Source: Aotearoamyces nothofagi
Taxonomy: Eukaryota; Ascomycota; Leotiomycetes; Leotiales; Tympanidaceae
Direction: 5' to 3'
NCBI GenBank assembly: GCA_015345905.1
Contig: JADDTR010000018.1
Span: forward strand, 186,361 to 250,360
DNA: 64,000 bases
Shown here: positions 25,080 through 36,557 of the stretch, piece after piece
Layout of the letters: each line of letters begins with the position of its first letter
How positions within the stretch are numbered: the first letter of the stretch is position 1
Made by a program: the position numbers and the translations under genes
The notes under the pieces: generated by a model
Told to the model about the DNA's origin: nothing
Seen by the model: the letters and a program-made list of their open reading frames with translations, nothing else
Databases searched by the model: none

Positions 25080-25700
25080 CTATGAAGGAGGAGCAGCACC
25101 ACGTCCACGTCCAAATCCACCACGGCTGTAGGTATATTAGTATACACTTCAATGACAGAAGTTTGAGGTTAACTTACAATGAAGGTGCGAACTCTCCAGG
25201 TGCGCCGGCCTCCTTGCCTTCACCAGCATCACGTCTCCGGTAACCTCCCTCGCGGTCACCACCACCACGTCCACCACGTCCTCCGAACGGCTTGCGTTCA
25301 GGGCGGTCACCCTCGCCACCCATCATTCCACGGGGAGGTGCATGTGATCGTTGTTGCTTGATGTGGGTAGCTGGGACAATCTCAGCAGGGAGATGGAGCC
25401 ACTCGCGGAGGTAGTCGAGACCCTCAGGTGTGAGGGTATAGTAGTAGTATTGCCACGAGAATTGAGTCTTAACGTAACCGCGGGAAGTGAGGGATTGACA
25501 GGCCTTGACGACGTAGAGATTCTTGGTGTCAATGTCGTTGTGTTTTGGGAGGTTGAAGTCCTTCTTTGCGACTAGAACACCCTCGCGGAAGAGGTATTCA
25601 TGGATCTTCTTTCGGTCTGCCTTTGGGATGAGCCTGAATTCAAGTTAGTAAGTATATGTTGCATCTATGCATTTAGCGAAGCCTAAGAAAGGACGTACAT
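25080..25700 (-). CDS. RPS10: 40S ribosomal protein S10 (eS10), start codon split by intron
   Basis: Exons 25699-25700, 25178-25633 and 25080-25125 encode 167 residues. The protein [20 protein letters not shown] is eS10, with the plectin/S10 winged-helix domain through [13 protein letters not shown] and a Gly/Arg-rich tail ([17 protein letters not shown]). The only way to obtain the conserved N-terminal Met is to join AT at 25700-25699 to G at 25633, so the initiator ATG is interrupted by a 65-nt intron with donor GTACGT and acceptor CAG. No other in-frame ATG lies upstream in the exon. The second intron (donor GTAAGT) splits the codon of a Phe before RGGFGRG. It belongs to the 40S head near the mRNA entry region. 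Confidence 0.95.
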
Positions 25701-26047
25701 GATGGCGGTTGCTTGTGGTTGAGGGAAGAGACTGTAGATCAATTGTCGTCAATTGGCAGAGGAAGAAATTCAGAAAGTTCACAAATGGGGTTCGTGAGCC
25801 CTCTTAAGCGTTAAGCTCGCGTAAAATGAAATGTGGCGCAGGTGGTGGGATATGTGTGGCTAGGTATTTAGATAGTTATGAGCGAGTGGCACACATATGG
25901 CGCTAGATGCTAAATAGGTAAGGTAGGTAAACCTGCTCGCTACTGGGTTCTGCTTGAGGAGACCTAGAACGCGAATCATCTCAGTTACCAATCTAGAGTC
26001 CCCATCCGCCAATATATTCGTTCAGTGTATCTCTCACTTCGAGCATC
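25701..26047. promoter_or_regulatory. Bidirectional promoter region RPS10/SDE2
   Basis: A 347-nt gap between divergent starts. It should hold both promoters and the RPS10 5' UTR. No specific factor site was identified with confidence. Confidence 0.4.
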
Positions 26048-27076
26048 ATGTCCTCTTCAACAGTTAACGTCTTCCTCACATCCTTTCCAGGCCTGGGTCT
26101 CCCACCAACTCTCGCGCTACCTATATCTGCCGCCACCTCCATCACAGAATTACGAGAACGGCTATCCGAACGAATACCCTCCTTCAACGACAGGCTGGTT
26201 CTTACAACACTCTCAAACAAACAGCTTCCTAAAATATCCTCTTCTCCGATCACACATCTACTGTCCAGCTCTCAAGATGACTTTCTGTCTTTGCGCATCT
26301 CTGCACGTCTATGTGGTGGTAAGGGTGGGTTCGGCTCCCAGTTGCGAGCAGCTGGTGGTCGAATGTCTTCGAAGCGTAAAAGAAACCAAGGCGAAAACAA
26401 TGGTTCAAGTCGTAATCTAGATGGCCGTCGATTACGCACAGTTACAGAAGCCAAGGCGCTCGCGGAATACCTCGCTATCAAACCGGATATGGAGAAGAAG
26501 GAGAAGGAGGAGCGACGCAAAAGATGGGAACAGGTTGTGGAGCTCGCAGAGCGAAGGGAAGAAGAAATCAAGAGCGGGTCAAAGGGAAAAGTTGATGGAA
26601 AATGGGTAGAGGATAAAGAAGAGGCAGGAGAACGTACACGAGAAGCTGTGCTCGCAGCCATGAAGTTAGGTAATTATAAAGATAATCTCTTCAGCCCTTC
26701 TAGTTCGATCGCAAAGAATGGGTCTGGGAGTGGAAGCTCGAGTAGTGAGGATGAAGTCATAGGCGAAACGAGCTCGAAGGGTACATCTCCACCATCAGAT
26801 CTGGAAGCAAGGAAGCTGCAGACAAGAACTTTCTTCGGATTCGATGAAGATGACGAGTTCATGAGTGATGATGACGAAAATGAAGAGGATACTGTGGACG
26901 AGATTGCGCCGGTGGAGGAAGAGAAGGAGAAGAAAGAGGAAGAAGTGACCATGCAGGAAAAGGCTTCCGTCCTTGAGGCAGTCCCAAGTAAAGGAAAGGG
27001 TAAAGGAAAGGCAAGGGTAGCGCCCAAGGCGAAAGTAACACCGAAAGGCAAGGGTAAAGGTAAGGCAAAGGCATAG
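26048..27076 (+). CDS. SDE2: Sde2-like splicing/genome stability factor with cleavable ubiquitin-like domain
   Basis: A single exon of 342 codons. The N-terminal roughly 90 residues form the Sde2 ubiquitin-like fold ([15 protein letters not shown]...), ending in [20 protein letters not shown], the family signature. Ubiquitin proteases cut after the first GG, and the KGG-starting C-terminal part then joins the spliceosome in fission yeast and helps excise certain introns; it also affects silencing and genome stability. The rest is a charged helix-rich domain ([20 protein letters not shown], then [15 protein letters not shown]), an acidic stretch ([17 protein letters not shown]) and a Lys/Gly-rich repeat tail ([14 protein letters not shown]). 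Divergent from RPS10. Confidence 0.93.
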   Translation: MSSSTVNVFLTSFPGLGLPPTLALPISAATSITELRERLSERIPSFNDRLVLTTLSNKQLPKISSSPITHLLSSSQDDFLSLRISARLCGGKGGFGSQLRAAGGRMSSKRKRNQGENNGSSRNLDGRRLRTVTEAKALAEYLAIKPDMEKKEKEERRKRWEQVVELAERREEEIKSGSKGKVDGKWVEDKEEAGERTREAVLAAMKLGNYKDNLFSPSSSIAKNGSGSGSSSSEDEVIGETSSKGTSPPSDLEARKLQTRTFFGFDEDDEFMSDDDENEEDTVDEIAPVEEEKEKKEEEVTMQEKASVLEAVPSKGKGKGKARVAPKAKVTPKGKGKGKAKA

Positions 27077-27563
27077 ACACAATTGAGTTGTAGATATTTC
27101 AGGCGTTATGGGATAGCGTAGGGCGTTTGCCACTAAACATTGACATGGGTTTGTATAATATGAAATACCCTGGAGTGCCTCTTGCTAAAGTTCACTGGCC
27201 AAGATGTGTACTGTATATAGTTCATGCGTGCATATTTCTGCTTATTTATGGCAATCATTAATGTTCTTTCAAAAACGCAACAGTTGGCCGCGCCGGCTCT
27301 GACCTATTTGAGATGAGAAATTCGAGATAACTTATAGCTCAGCCGAGGTCAAAGGCAACGCCGGCCAACCTACCAGGTAACCAGAAACCTGCCTTGCCCG
27401 CTATCGGCGACTACGGAGCGTGCATCTCACGCTTCAGGGAGCGATAAGTACAGTCAGTAGCTTAGCAAGTCGAGGCTGACTGTTAATATACCTGCCGCCA
27501 TCTAGCTCCAGGCACCTCATCCATTCATAACTTCTAGCAGAGTGTTTAACTGCTCCTGCGAGT
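27077..27563. other. Intergenic, no gene seen
   Basis: About 0.49 kb between SDE2 and the M20 hydrolase, both on the plus strand. Presumed SDE2 3' UTR and hydrolase promoter. Confidence 0.55.
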
Positions 27564-29699
27564 ATGGAACGCCGTGCAGCGATGTCAACAGCATTGAATG
27601 TTGGCAGAATGCCGATATGCAGTATGCGGACAAGACTACTGTTGATGCAATGGAACTCAAGGCTATTTACAACATCCACAAGAGTGCGAGTCAAGACGGC
27701 AGAACTATCTGATGATCAGCTTGCTGATATAAAAATCAATCGAGGTCGGCTTTGGAAAGAGTTACATTCGACTTGCGAGTGGGGTAAGGGCGAGAGATGG
27801 GGCCCGTAAGTATAATCTTTCATCAAGGGCATCCTTCTTCGAATAGTTCGCTCAAATGATTTTGAATTCCAACGTTCTCTCCCCCCTTTAGCCCAGGGCT
27901 ATTAGTAGCATTGCTTTCTATAATCCACCCCCTTAGCCTTATTTAGAGCCGTTGCAAAAGAACTCGAAGGTGGTGTGTCTACATCATTTTTACGCCATGA
28001 GTATTACATACGTGTGCAATAAAACGATAAGAGTTGGGATGCTCGACTTATGAAAGGGAGATTAAGACTCTGCTTCCTTCATTAGGCTTTGCCGGCTCAT
28101 ATATCATAAGCGACACTGACGAGACTCTAGGGGGGCCACCGATATAGGAATGTCTCGTTTGGCTCTTTCAGACGCTGATAAGCAAGCCCGAGACTGGTTT
28201 GTAGAGACCACGGAATATCTGGGCTGTAAGACACATGTAGATGCAATGGGAAATATCTTTGCTGTCAGACCAGGTCTCAGGCCAGGACCCCCTACATTTG
28301 CTGGATCTCATTTAGACACGCAACCGACAGGAGGTAAAGTAGCCATCGGAGCCTCCGTATTATTACTAGGTGCTTAAGAATATTGGTTTGCTGATCTTCT
28401 TATATAGGTCGCTACGACGGGATTTTGGGTATTCATGCAGGCATTGAGGTTCTCAGAACGATGAAAGATACAAACATTCAGACAGAGTTTCCAACAGGAG
28501 TCATCAACTGGACGAACGAGGAAGGAGCCCGCTTCCCAATATCTATGGTTGCGTCAGGAGTCTGGGCAGGTGAAATACCACTTGAAAAAGCCCATAATAC
28601 CCGAGAGTTAGGCGGAGGTACGGCTACACAAAAGTCGGAACTTGAGAGAATTGGATACCTTGGCAGAATGAATGCCAGTTATGAGGCTATGCCGATAGGT
28701 GCCCACTTTGAACTACATATTGGTATGACAATGTCCCTTCTTTGCATCTGTGCCTTTCTTTGCTTAATGAGCCAAAACATGCCCCGGCATCTCACAGAAG
28801 GTTTCCCCCCGATGCCGGCCGTTGGATAGAAATATACAATACTAACCTTCACAACCATAGAGCAAGGACCAATACTTGAAACGTCTAGTAAGAAGGTGGG
28901 TGCAGTTGAAGGAGTACAGGCCTATAAGTGGTTTACAATCACCGTGGAAGGGCGCGACTGTCACACCGGGACTACTGACTTCAAGAATCGCTCTGACGCC
29001 ATGCTGACAGCAGCCCGCCTTATACTACACAGTCATAATAAAGCTACAGAGTTAGGCTCTCTGGCCTCAACGGGAATATTATCCCTTAAGCCTGGATCTA
29101 CAAACACTGTGCCTGGACTCGTGCAGTTCTCACTTGATATTAGAGCTCACGATGACGCTAGACTTCAACGGTTGGAGGAAGCACTGCGAATAGATTTTTC
29201 CAAAATTGCTGCTGACGAAGAGGTTGGCGAGCTCAACTCGAAGGGTACCAGGGGAAGAGGTTGTAAAGTGGCATGGAAACTTGATACTACTTCAATAGGT
29301 AATTTCCCTACTGCATAGTGACCGCCCTACTACTTGTACGTAGAGCTGACACCTGGTAAATAGCTACTAAATTTAACGAGGACTGCATTCAGAGCGTAGA
29401 AGCTAGCGCTAAAGGAATGTTGGGACCCATGGCAGAGATCCAAGTGCAGAGAATGACGTCCGGTGCTGGGCATGACAGGTGAACGATCCTCGAGCATTGT
29501 TTGTCACTAGTGATTGACCAATTATAGTGTCTATGTATCGAAGCGTGCGCCTACATCAATGATCTTCGTACCTTGCAAAGATGGCATTTCGCACAATCCG
29601 GCAGAGTACTGCTCTCCTGAAGATTGTGGTAATGGTGCACAGGTCCTGCTGGGGGCTATTTTGCGGTTCGACAGACTCCGATCAGAAAGGGGAAGTTGA
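27564..29699 (+). CDS. M20-family amidohydrolase (N-carbamoyl amino acid hydrolase / beta-ureidopropionase-like)
   Basis: Six exons: 27564-27805, 28131-28333, 28408-28722, 28861-29298, 29364-29478, 29528-29699, giving 494 residues. The first intron is unusually long here (325 nt). Metal-site motifs of the hydantoinase/carbamoylase branch are all present: GSHLDTQP, DGILG, NEEGARF (the Glu pair), HFELHIEQGP and the final His in SGAGHDS; PCKDGISHNPAE.C marks the C-terminus. A dimerisation domain lies between residues about 230 and 360. These enzymes split carbamoyl or ureido amides such as N-carbamoyl-amino acids, beta-ureidopropionate or allantoate; the substrate here cannot be fixed from sequence. 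The N-terminus (MRTRLLLMQWNSRLFTTSTR) looks like a mitochondrial presequence. Confidence 0.9.
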
Positions 29700-29893
29700 A
29701 ATGTTGATGACTATGCAATTTATAATGATTTGTGAATACCTGCCGACTAATCAAATGGAAATTTTGCAACAATGCCGAAAAGAACAGAAGGCAGTCTATC
29801 AATTGGCTCAATGACTCCTATAGTACAGGTCCTCCATCTGAGGAGCTTGTCTCGCGTGCAATTCCAATCCCTCCCTTCAATTGCTATGGATCC

Positions 29894-30437
29894 TTACTGA
29901 TCAAGACGGGCGGGGAAAGTGCCGGTGCCTAACGATGTAGATATCAGTATGGATTACCTCGACAAGGTATGGACAAACATACTGCGTTGATCATCCCATC
30001 GCTCTGTCCACGCACTTGGGCACAGAGACCTGTAGGCTAAGAAAAACTGTCTCCGAGTCAGCGAGCTTCTCCTTTGTAGTGGGACTTGCTGTGTAGAATA
30101 CTTGACGGCAAGGGGCAAAGTCCTCGCCCTTAGCTAGAATGCATTTGTGGTAATCGACATAATTTTGCCAGCAGTGCTTAGTCTGGTTCTGGTTGGGAAA
30201 ACGGGCGTCAAAGCCTAGGAAAGCTGTCAGCTTCAACACGCATAGCTAATCCACAATCCTTTCATTAAATAAGGATCCGATTCGAGTTCGAGGACAGAAT
30301 TGCGTACCAGCTATGAACAAATGATTAGCATGTAGTTTGAATCAGCCCACTCTGCAAATGGGCACCGGACGTTCCGAAGTTTGGGGCTTACCAGTCACAA
30401 ACTTAAAGGGTTTGGTCTCGCGCTCATCGTCAGACAT
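29894..30437 (-). CDS. COX12: Cytochrome c oxidase subunit VIb (Cox12)
   Basis: Four exons, 30392-30437, 30102-30214, 29983-30046 and 29894-29928, give 85 residues. The start MSDDERETKPFKFVTGFDAR is typical, and the twin cysteine motifs are C-x9-C (CWQNYVDYHKC) and C-x10-C (CRQFFLAYRSLC). The last intron (donor GTATGT) is needed to reach the usual ending, STGTFPARLDQ. COX6B sits on the intermembrane-space face of complex IV, bridging the dimer, and is oxidised by the Mia40 route. Three introns in an 85-codon gene is dense. Convergent with the M20 hydrolase, 194 nt away. Confidence 0.95.
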
Positions 30438-31073
30438 GTTGATAGACTTTATAAAGAAGCAGTAGAGAGTCGGATTGAACGGGGTGCTGAGGCAATTGGT
30501 GATCTTCGAACAAAGGACGGAGTGAGGTTCGGCGGCCTTTAAGCTCGGCTACCCAATGGCGTTAGCTGTATTTAGAACTCCAAATCTCAGACCATATGGC
30601 AAGGGAGCTCCAACTTGATCAGACCACAAGCTCACATACTCCACACGTTCCCATCGGGCTAGTTATAACGACTTTCCTGGATATACAGACATCCTACTAT
30701 TATCAGAATGTTCCAGCCAACGAAGAGGATGTTGCGACCTGTTCCTGTATGTATACTTGCCGCAATGCAATTGCAATTGTTCTGCCGGAAATGCCGCTGA
30801 CGATTGCCGTCATAACAGAAGGAAGAACAAAGCGGTAAGTACGCTGGGACATGAAGTACTATCAACTACATATATGCAAAGCTATATTTTCTTTGTAGTT
30901 TGTGTGGGACTTGAGGCTGACATTGATCTCGTCTAGCACATACCATCTCCCAGCGTCTGAGGTATGATGGAGAGCTCTGAGGAAGTTGACGGTAGCTGAT
31001 CAAACACAGACGTCTCCGCGCAATTCCACCCGAGTTGTTTCCACTTGGTATACTTCAATCCCCCACCAGAATA
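30438..31073. other. Intergenic, one doubtful open frame
   Basis: This gap separates COX12 from the microprotein gene. An 80-codon open frame (30596-30838, +) ends at a good GTAAGT donor and has a second GTATGT within it, so it might be an exon of an unrecognised gene, but no family pattern is visible and no downstream exon joins convincingly. It may also be the 5' leader of the microprotein gene. Confidence 0.4.
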
Positions 31074-31211
31074 ATGTTGCTGGCGGCTAAACGGTGTGTT
31101 TTACCAGGAATTGTTGTGGGCGTAGCCGTTAGCTTTGCCGTTTACTCGTTGGGCAAAAAGCTCGTTGTCGACAAGCAAATGCGACTCAGCCGTCAAAATA
31201 GAAAGGAATAA
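31074..31211 (+). CDS. 45-residue single-pass membrane microprotein
   Basis: A short open frame starting MLLAAKRCVLPGIVVGVAVS and ending RLSRQNRKE. It has a short basic lead (AKR), one hydrophobic helix of about 20 residues (CVLPGIVVGVAVSFAVYSLG), and a strongly basic tail (KKLVVDKQMRLSRQNRKE). This layout fits small subunits or assembly factors of the mitochondrial inner membrane, but no family is recognised. The frame remains open upstream to about 30996 without another ATG. Amino-acid composition is far from random and there is space for it between COX12 and the RRM gene. Confidence 0.6.
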   Translation: MLLAAKRCVLPGIVVGVAVSFAVYSLGKKLVVDKQMRLSRQNRKE

Positions 31212-31544
31212 ATGGCATTGACGAGGAGAAAGCGAGGGATTGGTGGAAAGGCTGTGGTTGGATCGTGTAAAAGCATGCTCATTATTGTCACGATATCATA
31301 AGTTGGTCGACAGGCTAGTGTACAAACCGATCAAGGAGTATAACCAATGCGGTATTATTCTGCGGATATCGCCCTGAGATCCACTCTAGACGATTCTCAA
31401 TAACGTGCCAAGTTCTTGCAGAATAAAGATTGAACCCTCTTCAAATGCTTGCCCTAAGCGTAACTCCATCCAAATGCTTCCTTCCTAATGAACGCCATGC
31501 CCATAATGGTTTATACAATTCTTATTAGACATTAAAAGTATGAA
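31212..31544. other. Intergenic, no gene seen
   Basis: A 333-nt convergent gap between the microprotein (+) and the RRM protein stop (-). Nothing else was noted. Confidence 0.55.
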
Positions 31545-32073
31545 TCAAGCAAGCTTAGGACCAGCAACATCCAAGCCCTCCAAACCTTGCATTGGGTCAT
31601 CGGGCCTATCATCCTCTGGTGCCTTTGCGCGTTCTATTGCCTGCTTATCTTCTTCACTAACAGCATTCTCCGCAAGCCAGCTCTCCTAGAAAAAAGGGAA
31701 AACAAACATCAGCTCCTGAAAAGAGTAAGTTCAAGAGAGATAATAGACGTACTTGTTCCCAGACTGCGGTCTTGCTTCCGAGGCCCTCATTTGCGTTCTT
31801 TTGCGGCTTTGCTGTAGAGACTTTGATAACCCGTCCGAAAAGCTCTGCTTGATCCATGTTATCGATTGCTTCCTTCGCGTCAGCTGGATCCTCAAATTCC
31901 ACGTAACCAAAGCCCCTATGCAGTTCGGTGGACGATGGCGCTTCAGGCTTCGGAAGTGAGATATCAACTATCTCGCCGAATGGTATGAAGGCTGCATGGA
32001 GATTTGCTGAATCGACCATCGAGGATAGACCCCCAACGTAAATAGTCCCTTTCAGTCTTGCTTGATCAGTCAT
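31545..32073 (-). CDS. RRM protein related to the PPIE N-terminal domain
   Basis: Two exons, 31753-32073 and 31545-31685, give 153 residues. One RRM fills residues 8-90: RNP2 is IYVGGL and RNP1 is RGFGYVEF. The segments LHAAFIPFGEIVDISLP, EAIDNMDQAELFGRVIKVS and the downstream W-rich linker (AVWEQESWLAEN) match the RRM of human cyclophilin E (PPIE/Cyp33) rather than generic RRMs. The rest is a short acidic tail (EDDRPDDPMQG), with no cyclophilin domain. PPIE belongs to the activated spliceosome, so a spliceosomal role is likely. Divergent from SEC31. Confidence 0.9.
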
Positions 32074-32406
32074 ACTGTGTGGAATGTTCTGTGAAAATGA
32101 ATTGTTCTTGAAGGTCGTTAATACGAGTCTAAGATTACTGAAGGCAGATAAATTCGATACATTATCACGTGACAGAAAAACTATCAAGGCTCCAAACGTC
32201 AGAGCGAGGCGAACTGGCATTAATTCCACAAATACAAGACACGAAGCATTTGAGTCTTTAGCGCTGCATTTACCAGAACAGCATTCCGCCCAATCTTCGT
32301 GTCAATTGTAGCTTGCCACACTGATTCAACTACATTGAAGAAGTAATAGACATCGACGTGTGCAACTTCCAAGCCTGTTCCTTGCCTCCTGGGCATATCA
32401 TTCGCC
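32074..32406. promoter_or_regulatory. Bidirectional promoter RRM/SEC31 with ATCACGTGA site
   Basis: A 333-nt gap between divergent starts. A TCACGTGA palindrome (CACGTG at 32166-32171), 93 nt upstream of the RRM gene start, is a strong bHLH consensus. Function is inferred. Confidence 0.45.
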
Positions 32407-35400
32407 ATGGTCCGGTTGCGGGAGATCCCAAGAACGGCAGCTTTTGCATGGTCGCCTGGACCTGATGCGCCCCTCGTTGTCACTGGAACAAGAGCAGGTG
32501 CCGTTGATGCCGAATTCTCTGACGAAACAAAGCTAGAATTATGGGATCTCAATCTGGACAACGTCGAACAGGGGGTGGAACTGCAACCTATTGCCAGCAT
32601 TAGCACAGATTCAAGGTATGATCATATACTGGAAGCAGATAAAATATTCCCTACTTATAATAATCATTTATAGATTTCACGACATTGCGTGGGCACCAGC
32701 GAATGTGGATCACCCCAGGGGCATAATTGCTGGAGCTCTCGAGAATGGCTCTCTTGATCTTTGGGACGCACAGAAACTCATTGATGGAGCCACCGATGCA
32801 TTTATGTCCCGGACCACCAAGCACACAGGCGCGATAAAGTCACTACAGTTTAATCCTCTGAAACCACAGATCCTCGCAACTGCCGGAACGAAGGGCGAGC
32901 TCTACATTTACGATGTAAACGACATTGCAAACCCATTTCGGCTTGGTACACCACAAGCTCGATCAGACGACCTTGAATGTGTTGCGTGGAATAGAAAGGT
33001 TCCTCATATTCTAGCTACGGGAGGAGTTGGAGGCTTCGTAACAGTGTGGGATTTAAAGACGAAGAAAGCATCGCTTTCTCTCAGCAACAATAAAAAGCCT
33101 GTGGGAGCAATTGCTTGGGACCCAAATAATGCTACGAAACTATTGACAGCAACTCCAGATGACATTACACCAGTCATCCTTCTCTGGGACCTGCGGAATT
33201 CCAACGCACCTGAGCGTACATTGCAGGGCCATGACCAAGGAATTCTATCTATGTCCTGGTGTCAGCAAGACAGCGATTTGTTGCTCTCTTCTGGGAAAGA
33301 CAATAGGACTCTGTGCTGGAACCCACAAACTGGAGAGCTCCTGGGAGAATTCCCAGAAGTCACGAATTGGACATTCCAGACACGGTTCCACCCACATAAC
33401 CCCAACCTCTCTGCTACCGCGTCCTTCGATGGTAAAATCGCTATCCAGACGCTTCAGAATACCAACCCCTCTGCCAATCAGTTAGCAACCCAAGGACCAA
33501 CCGACGGCGAAGACTTCTTTAACAAGGCCCAGACCCAGCCACAGGGAGTATCCTTTAGCTTACGAAAGGCTCCAAAATGGCTACAACGACCCGTTGGCGC
33601 CTCATTTGGGTTCGGCGGAAAGTTGGTTAGCTTTTGCCCACAACAGACCAATCCTGGACAGCCACGATTATCTAAGGTTCAAATTTCCCTTTTTTCGGTC
33701 GACTCAGAAGTCGGAACAGCGACTGAAACTTTTGAGAAGGCCTTAGGCGCTGGGGATATAAGCAGCATCTGTCAGAGCCACATAGCCCAAGCAAATACTG
33801 AAGAAGAGAAAGCTGATTGGAAGGTAATCGAGACACTGATTGCCGACAATCCACGAAAACGTGTAACAGAATATCTTGGCTTTTCAGAGACAGACGAGGA
33901 TGTGAATGACGTTGAAGAAGATGAAGAGAAGGAGACAATTAAGGACGATGGAAACTTGCAAGAAAACGGCATAACTGTCAAAAAGAACAGCCGACTGTCT
34001 ACTTTATTTGCCGATGGCGTAGATACTGACGACTTCCTTTCCGGATTGGCTGCGACAAAGGGTGCCAAAACTAATAACCCATTCGAGCTATACTCAGAAT
34101 CAGACTCCTCATCTGACCGCCAGATTACCAAAGCACTAATGCTTGGCAAGTTTGAACAAGCGATGACTATATGCCTCAAGGAGGACCGAATGGCAGATGC
34201 TTTCATCATAGCCAACTGTGGAGGAAAGGAGTTGGTGGATATGGCACAGGCGGCATATTTGTCGAAAATGTCTCAAGGTCCTAATTATCTGCGTCTGTTG
34301 TCCGCGGTCATTGGCAAAAATCTCTGGGATGTTGTCTACAATGCGGATCTGGCGAATTGGAAAGAATCTATGGCAACATTGTGCACGTATGCAGACCCGA
34401 ACGAGTTCCCGGACCTTTGTGAAGCTCTCGGTGATCGAATCCTGGAGTCTGGTTCTCGTAAAGATGCTTCGTTCTGCTATCTTGTTGGATCCAAGCTTGA
34501 GAAGGTTATTGGCATTTGGGTCTCTGAGCTTCAGGAACACGAAGAGGCTAGTGTACAAGAACCCAGTGGAGATTCGACCTTTTCCGTGCATGCACGTTCA
34601 CTTCAAAATTTCATCGAAAAGGTTACTGTATTTAGGGACGTAACAAAATTCGAGGACAAGGAGCAAAGCGTGACATCTGACTGGAAACTTGCGCCCCTAT
34701 ACGATAGATACGTTGAGTATGCTGATATTGTCTCTGCACATGGCCAACTACGTATAGCTGAGAAATATCTGAACCTTCTTCCTATACAATACCCTGCAGC
34801 CGAGGTTGCACGCAATCGGGTCAAGCTTGCATCTAGGCCAGCAGCTCCCCAAGCTAATACCCGCCAACAGCCCCTTTCGTCGACCAGAACAGCGTCCCGG
34901 CCTCAACCAATCACTGGATTTCAACCCCAGCTGGCACCACCTACGATACAAAGCTCCGCGGGTTCAAACCTATACGTTCCTCCAGTTCAACCAACAACGA
35001 ACCCTTATGCGCCACAAATGACAAACATATATGCAAATCAACAAGGATATCTCCCGCAACAACAGCAATCAACATATGGCAGTCCGAATATTCCGACCTC
35101 GGCGGGATACTCTCAGGGCGGACCGCCAAACTCATTTGGAGCACCACCGAGAAATCTTACCCCCTCAGCACCACCACCATCTAAGGCTAAAGATATGACA
35201 AACTGGAACGACACTCCAATAGTGACGAAACCTACTATATCAAGACGTGGAACCCCTGGCACGACGCCTGCGCCAATCACCTCACCGTTCCCGAACCAAC
35301 AAAATCTAGTGATGCCTCCACAAGCGTTACCTTTTGGAGGATCAAGAGGACCGTCAACTCCGCCTCCACCGCCTCCACCGCCTCCTAAAGGCCCCCCCCC

Positions 35401-36246
35401 CCCTCGTTCCTCTAGTGCTATATATGCTCCACCAATTTCGCAGCCTAAACAACACTACGGGCAGGCAGCCCCACCACCCCCACCCACGGTTCCAAGAGGT
35501 CCATCTCCCTACAATCCACCGCCTGCTGGACAGCCGCCAACCAATCGATACGCTCCGGCTCCGGCTCCCCATCAATTTTCCCAGCCACCTACGCCTCATA
35601 CTCAGGTGCCACCGCCGCGTCAGGGAGCTAGCAGACCCCCTCCGGTCAATCCGTATGCCCCTCAGCAAATAGCTCAAACACCTCAAGGCCCATATGCGCC
35701 TATTCAATCTCCGTATCAGAACGACCATCCACATCATTCCTTCAATCAACCAGCCCAAGGTCCACCTCAAGGCGCTCCGTCCATTTCTAGACCCAGTACT
35801 GCACAATCGCAGACTCATAAGATTTCTGCAGTATCCGCACCAAAATATCCTTCAGGTGATAGATCACACGTTCCTGTAAAGGCTCAGCAGCTGGTGAGCA
35901 TTTTCAGCGATGATATGCAGCGGGTTGCTGCTAAGGCACCGCCATCGTTTGCTGCGCAGGTTAAAGACACGCAGAAACGCCTAAATATATTATTCGATCA
36001 TCTGAACAACGAAGACTTGGTAAAACCAGATACCGTTGATAGGCTCAATGAGCTTGCACAGGCTCTTCAGGCCAAGAACTACGACATTGCTGCCAAGCTG
36101 CAGGTAGATATCCAGCGGGAAAAGACTGATGAATGTGGCAACTGGATGGTAAGCTCACAGCTAATATATAAGTTATTTGCAAATACTAATATTATATCTA
36201 GGTTGGTGTGAAGCGACTGATTAGTATGAGCAAAGTGACCCCTTAG
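32407..36246 (+). CDS. SEC31: Sec31, COPII outer coat subunit
   Basis: Exons 32407-32615, 32674-36148 and 36202-36246 encode 1242 residues. The N-terminal half is a WD40 propeller, with blades ending in [31 protein letters not shown] and CWNPQTG. An alpha-solenoid follows ([39 protein letters not shown]), then a 350-residue Pro/Gln-rich linker with the usual polyproline runs that bind Sec23 and stimulate Sar1 GTP hydrolysis. The C-terminal helical domain is [16 protein letters not shown]...[12 protein letters not shown]. Sec13-Sec31 makes the outer cage of COPII vesicles at ER exit sites. The last exon encodes only 14 residues. Confidence 0.96.
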
Positions 36247-36557
36247 ATCTGGGCAGATCTGTTGTTGAAGGTCGGTTGACAGAAGGCAGCCCCGAAAATA
36301 TTGTAGGCTGCATGTAAGAAGTATTCATGTTGCATTGCTAGATATGAGAATTATTCAGAACCCATGCCTTGCGGCGATATGATTAAGTTTAAATGTGTAG
36401 CCACGTGAATGTACCTGTGCTGTCAGCCTGCCTAGAATTTAGCTTCCGCCTTTCGATCTTGGTCTGTGCACCAAAAAATTCCCGAGCATCTAAGGCGGGC
36501 GGGCAACCTCTGTTACTTTGAAGTCTCGCATCACCAACACCCGTTTGGATTGTAATC
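36247..36557. promoter_or_regulatory. GET2 upstream region
   Basis: The 311-nt gap between SEC31 and GET2, both plus strand. A CACGTG site lies at 36402-36407. No gene seen. Confidence 0.4.

Noticed and set aside
35354-35818. 154-codon Trp/Arg-rich minus-strand frame
   Set aside because: Antisense shadow of the proline-rich linker of SEC31.
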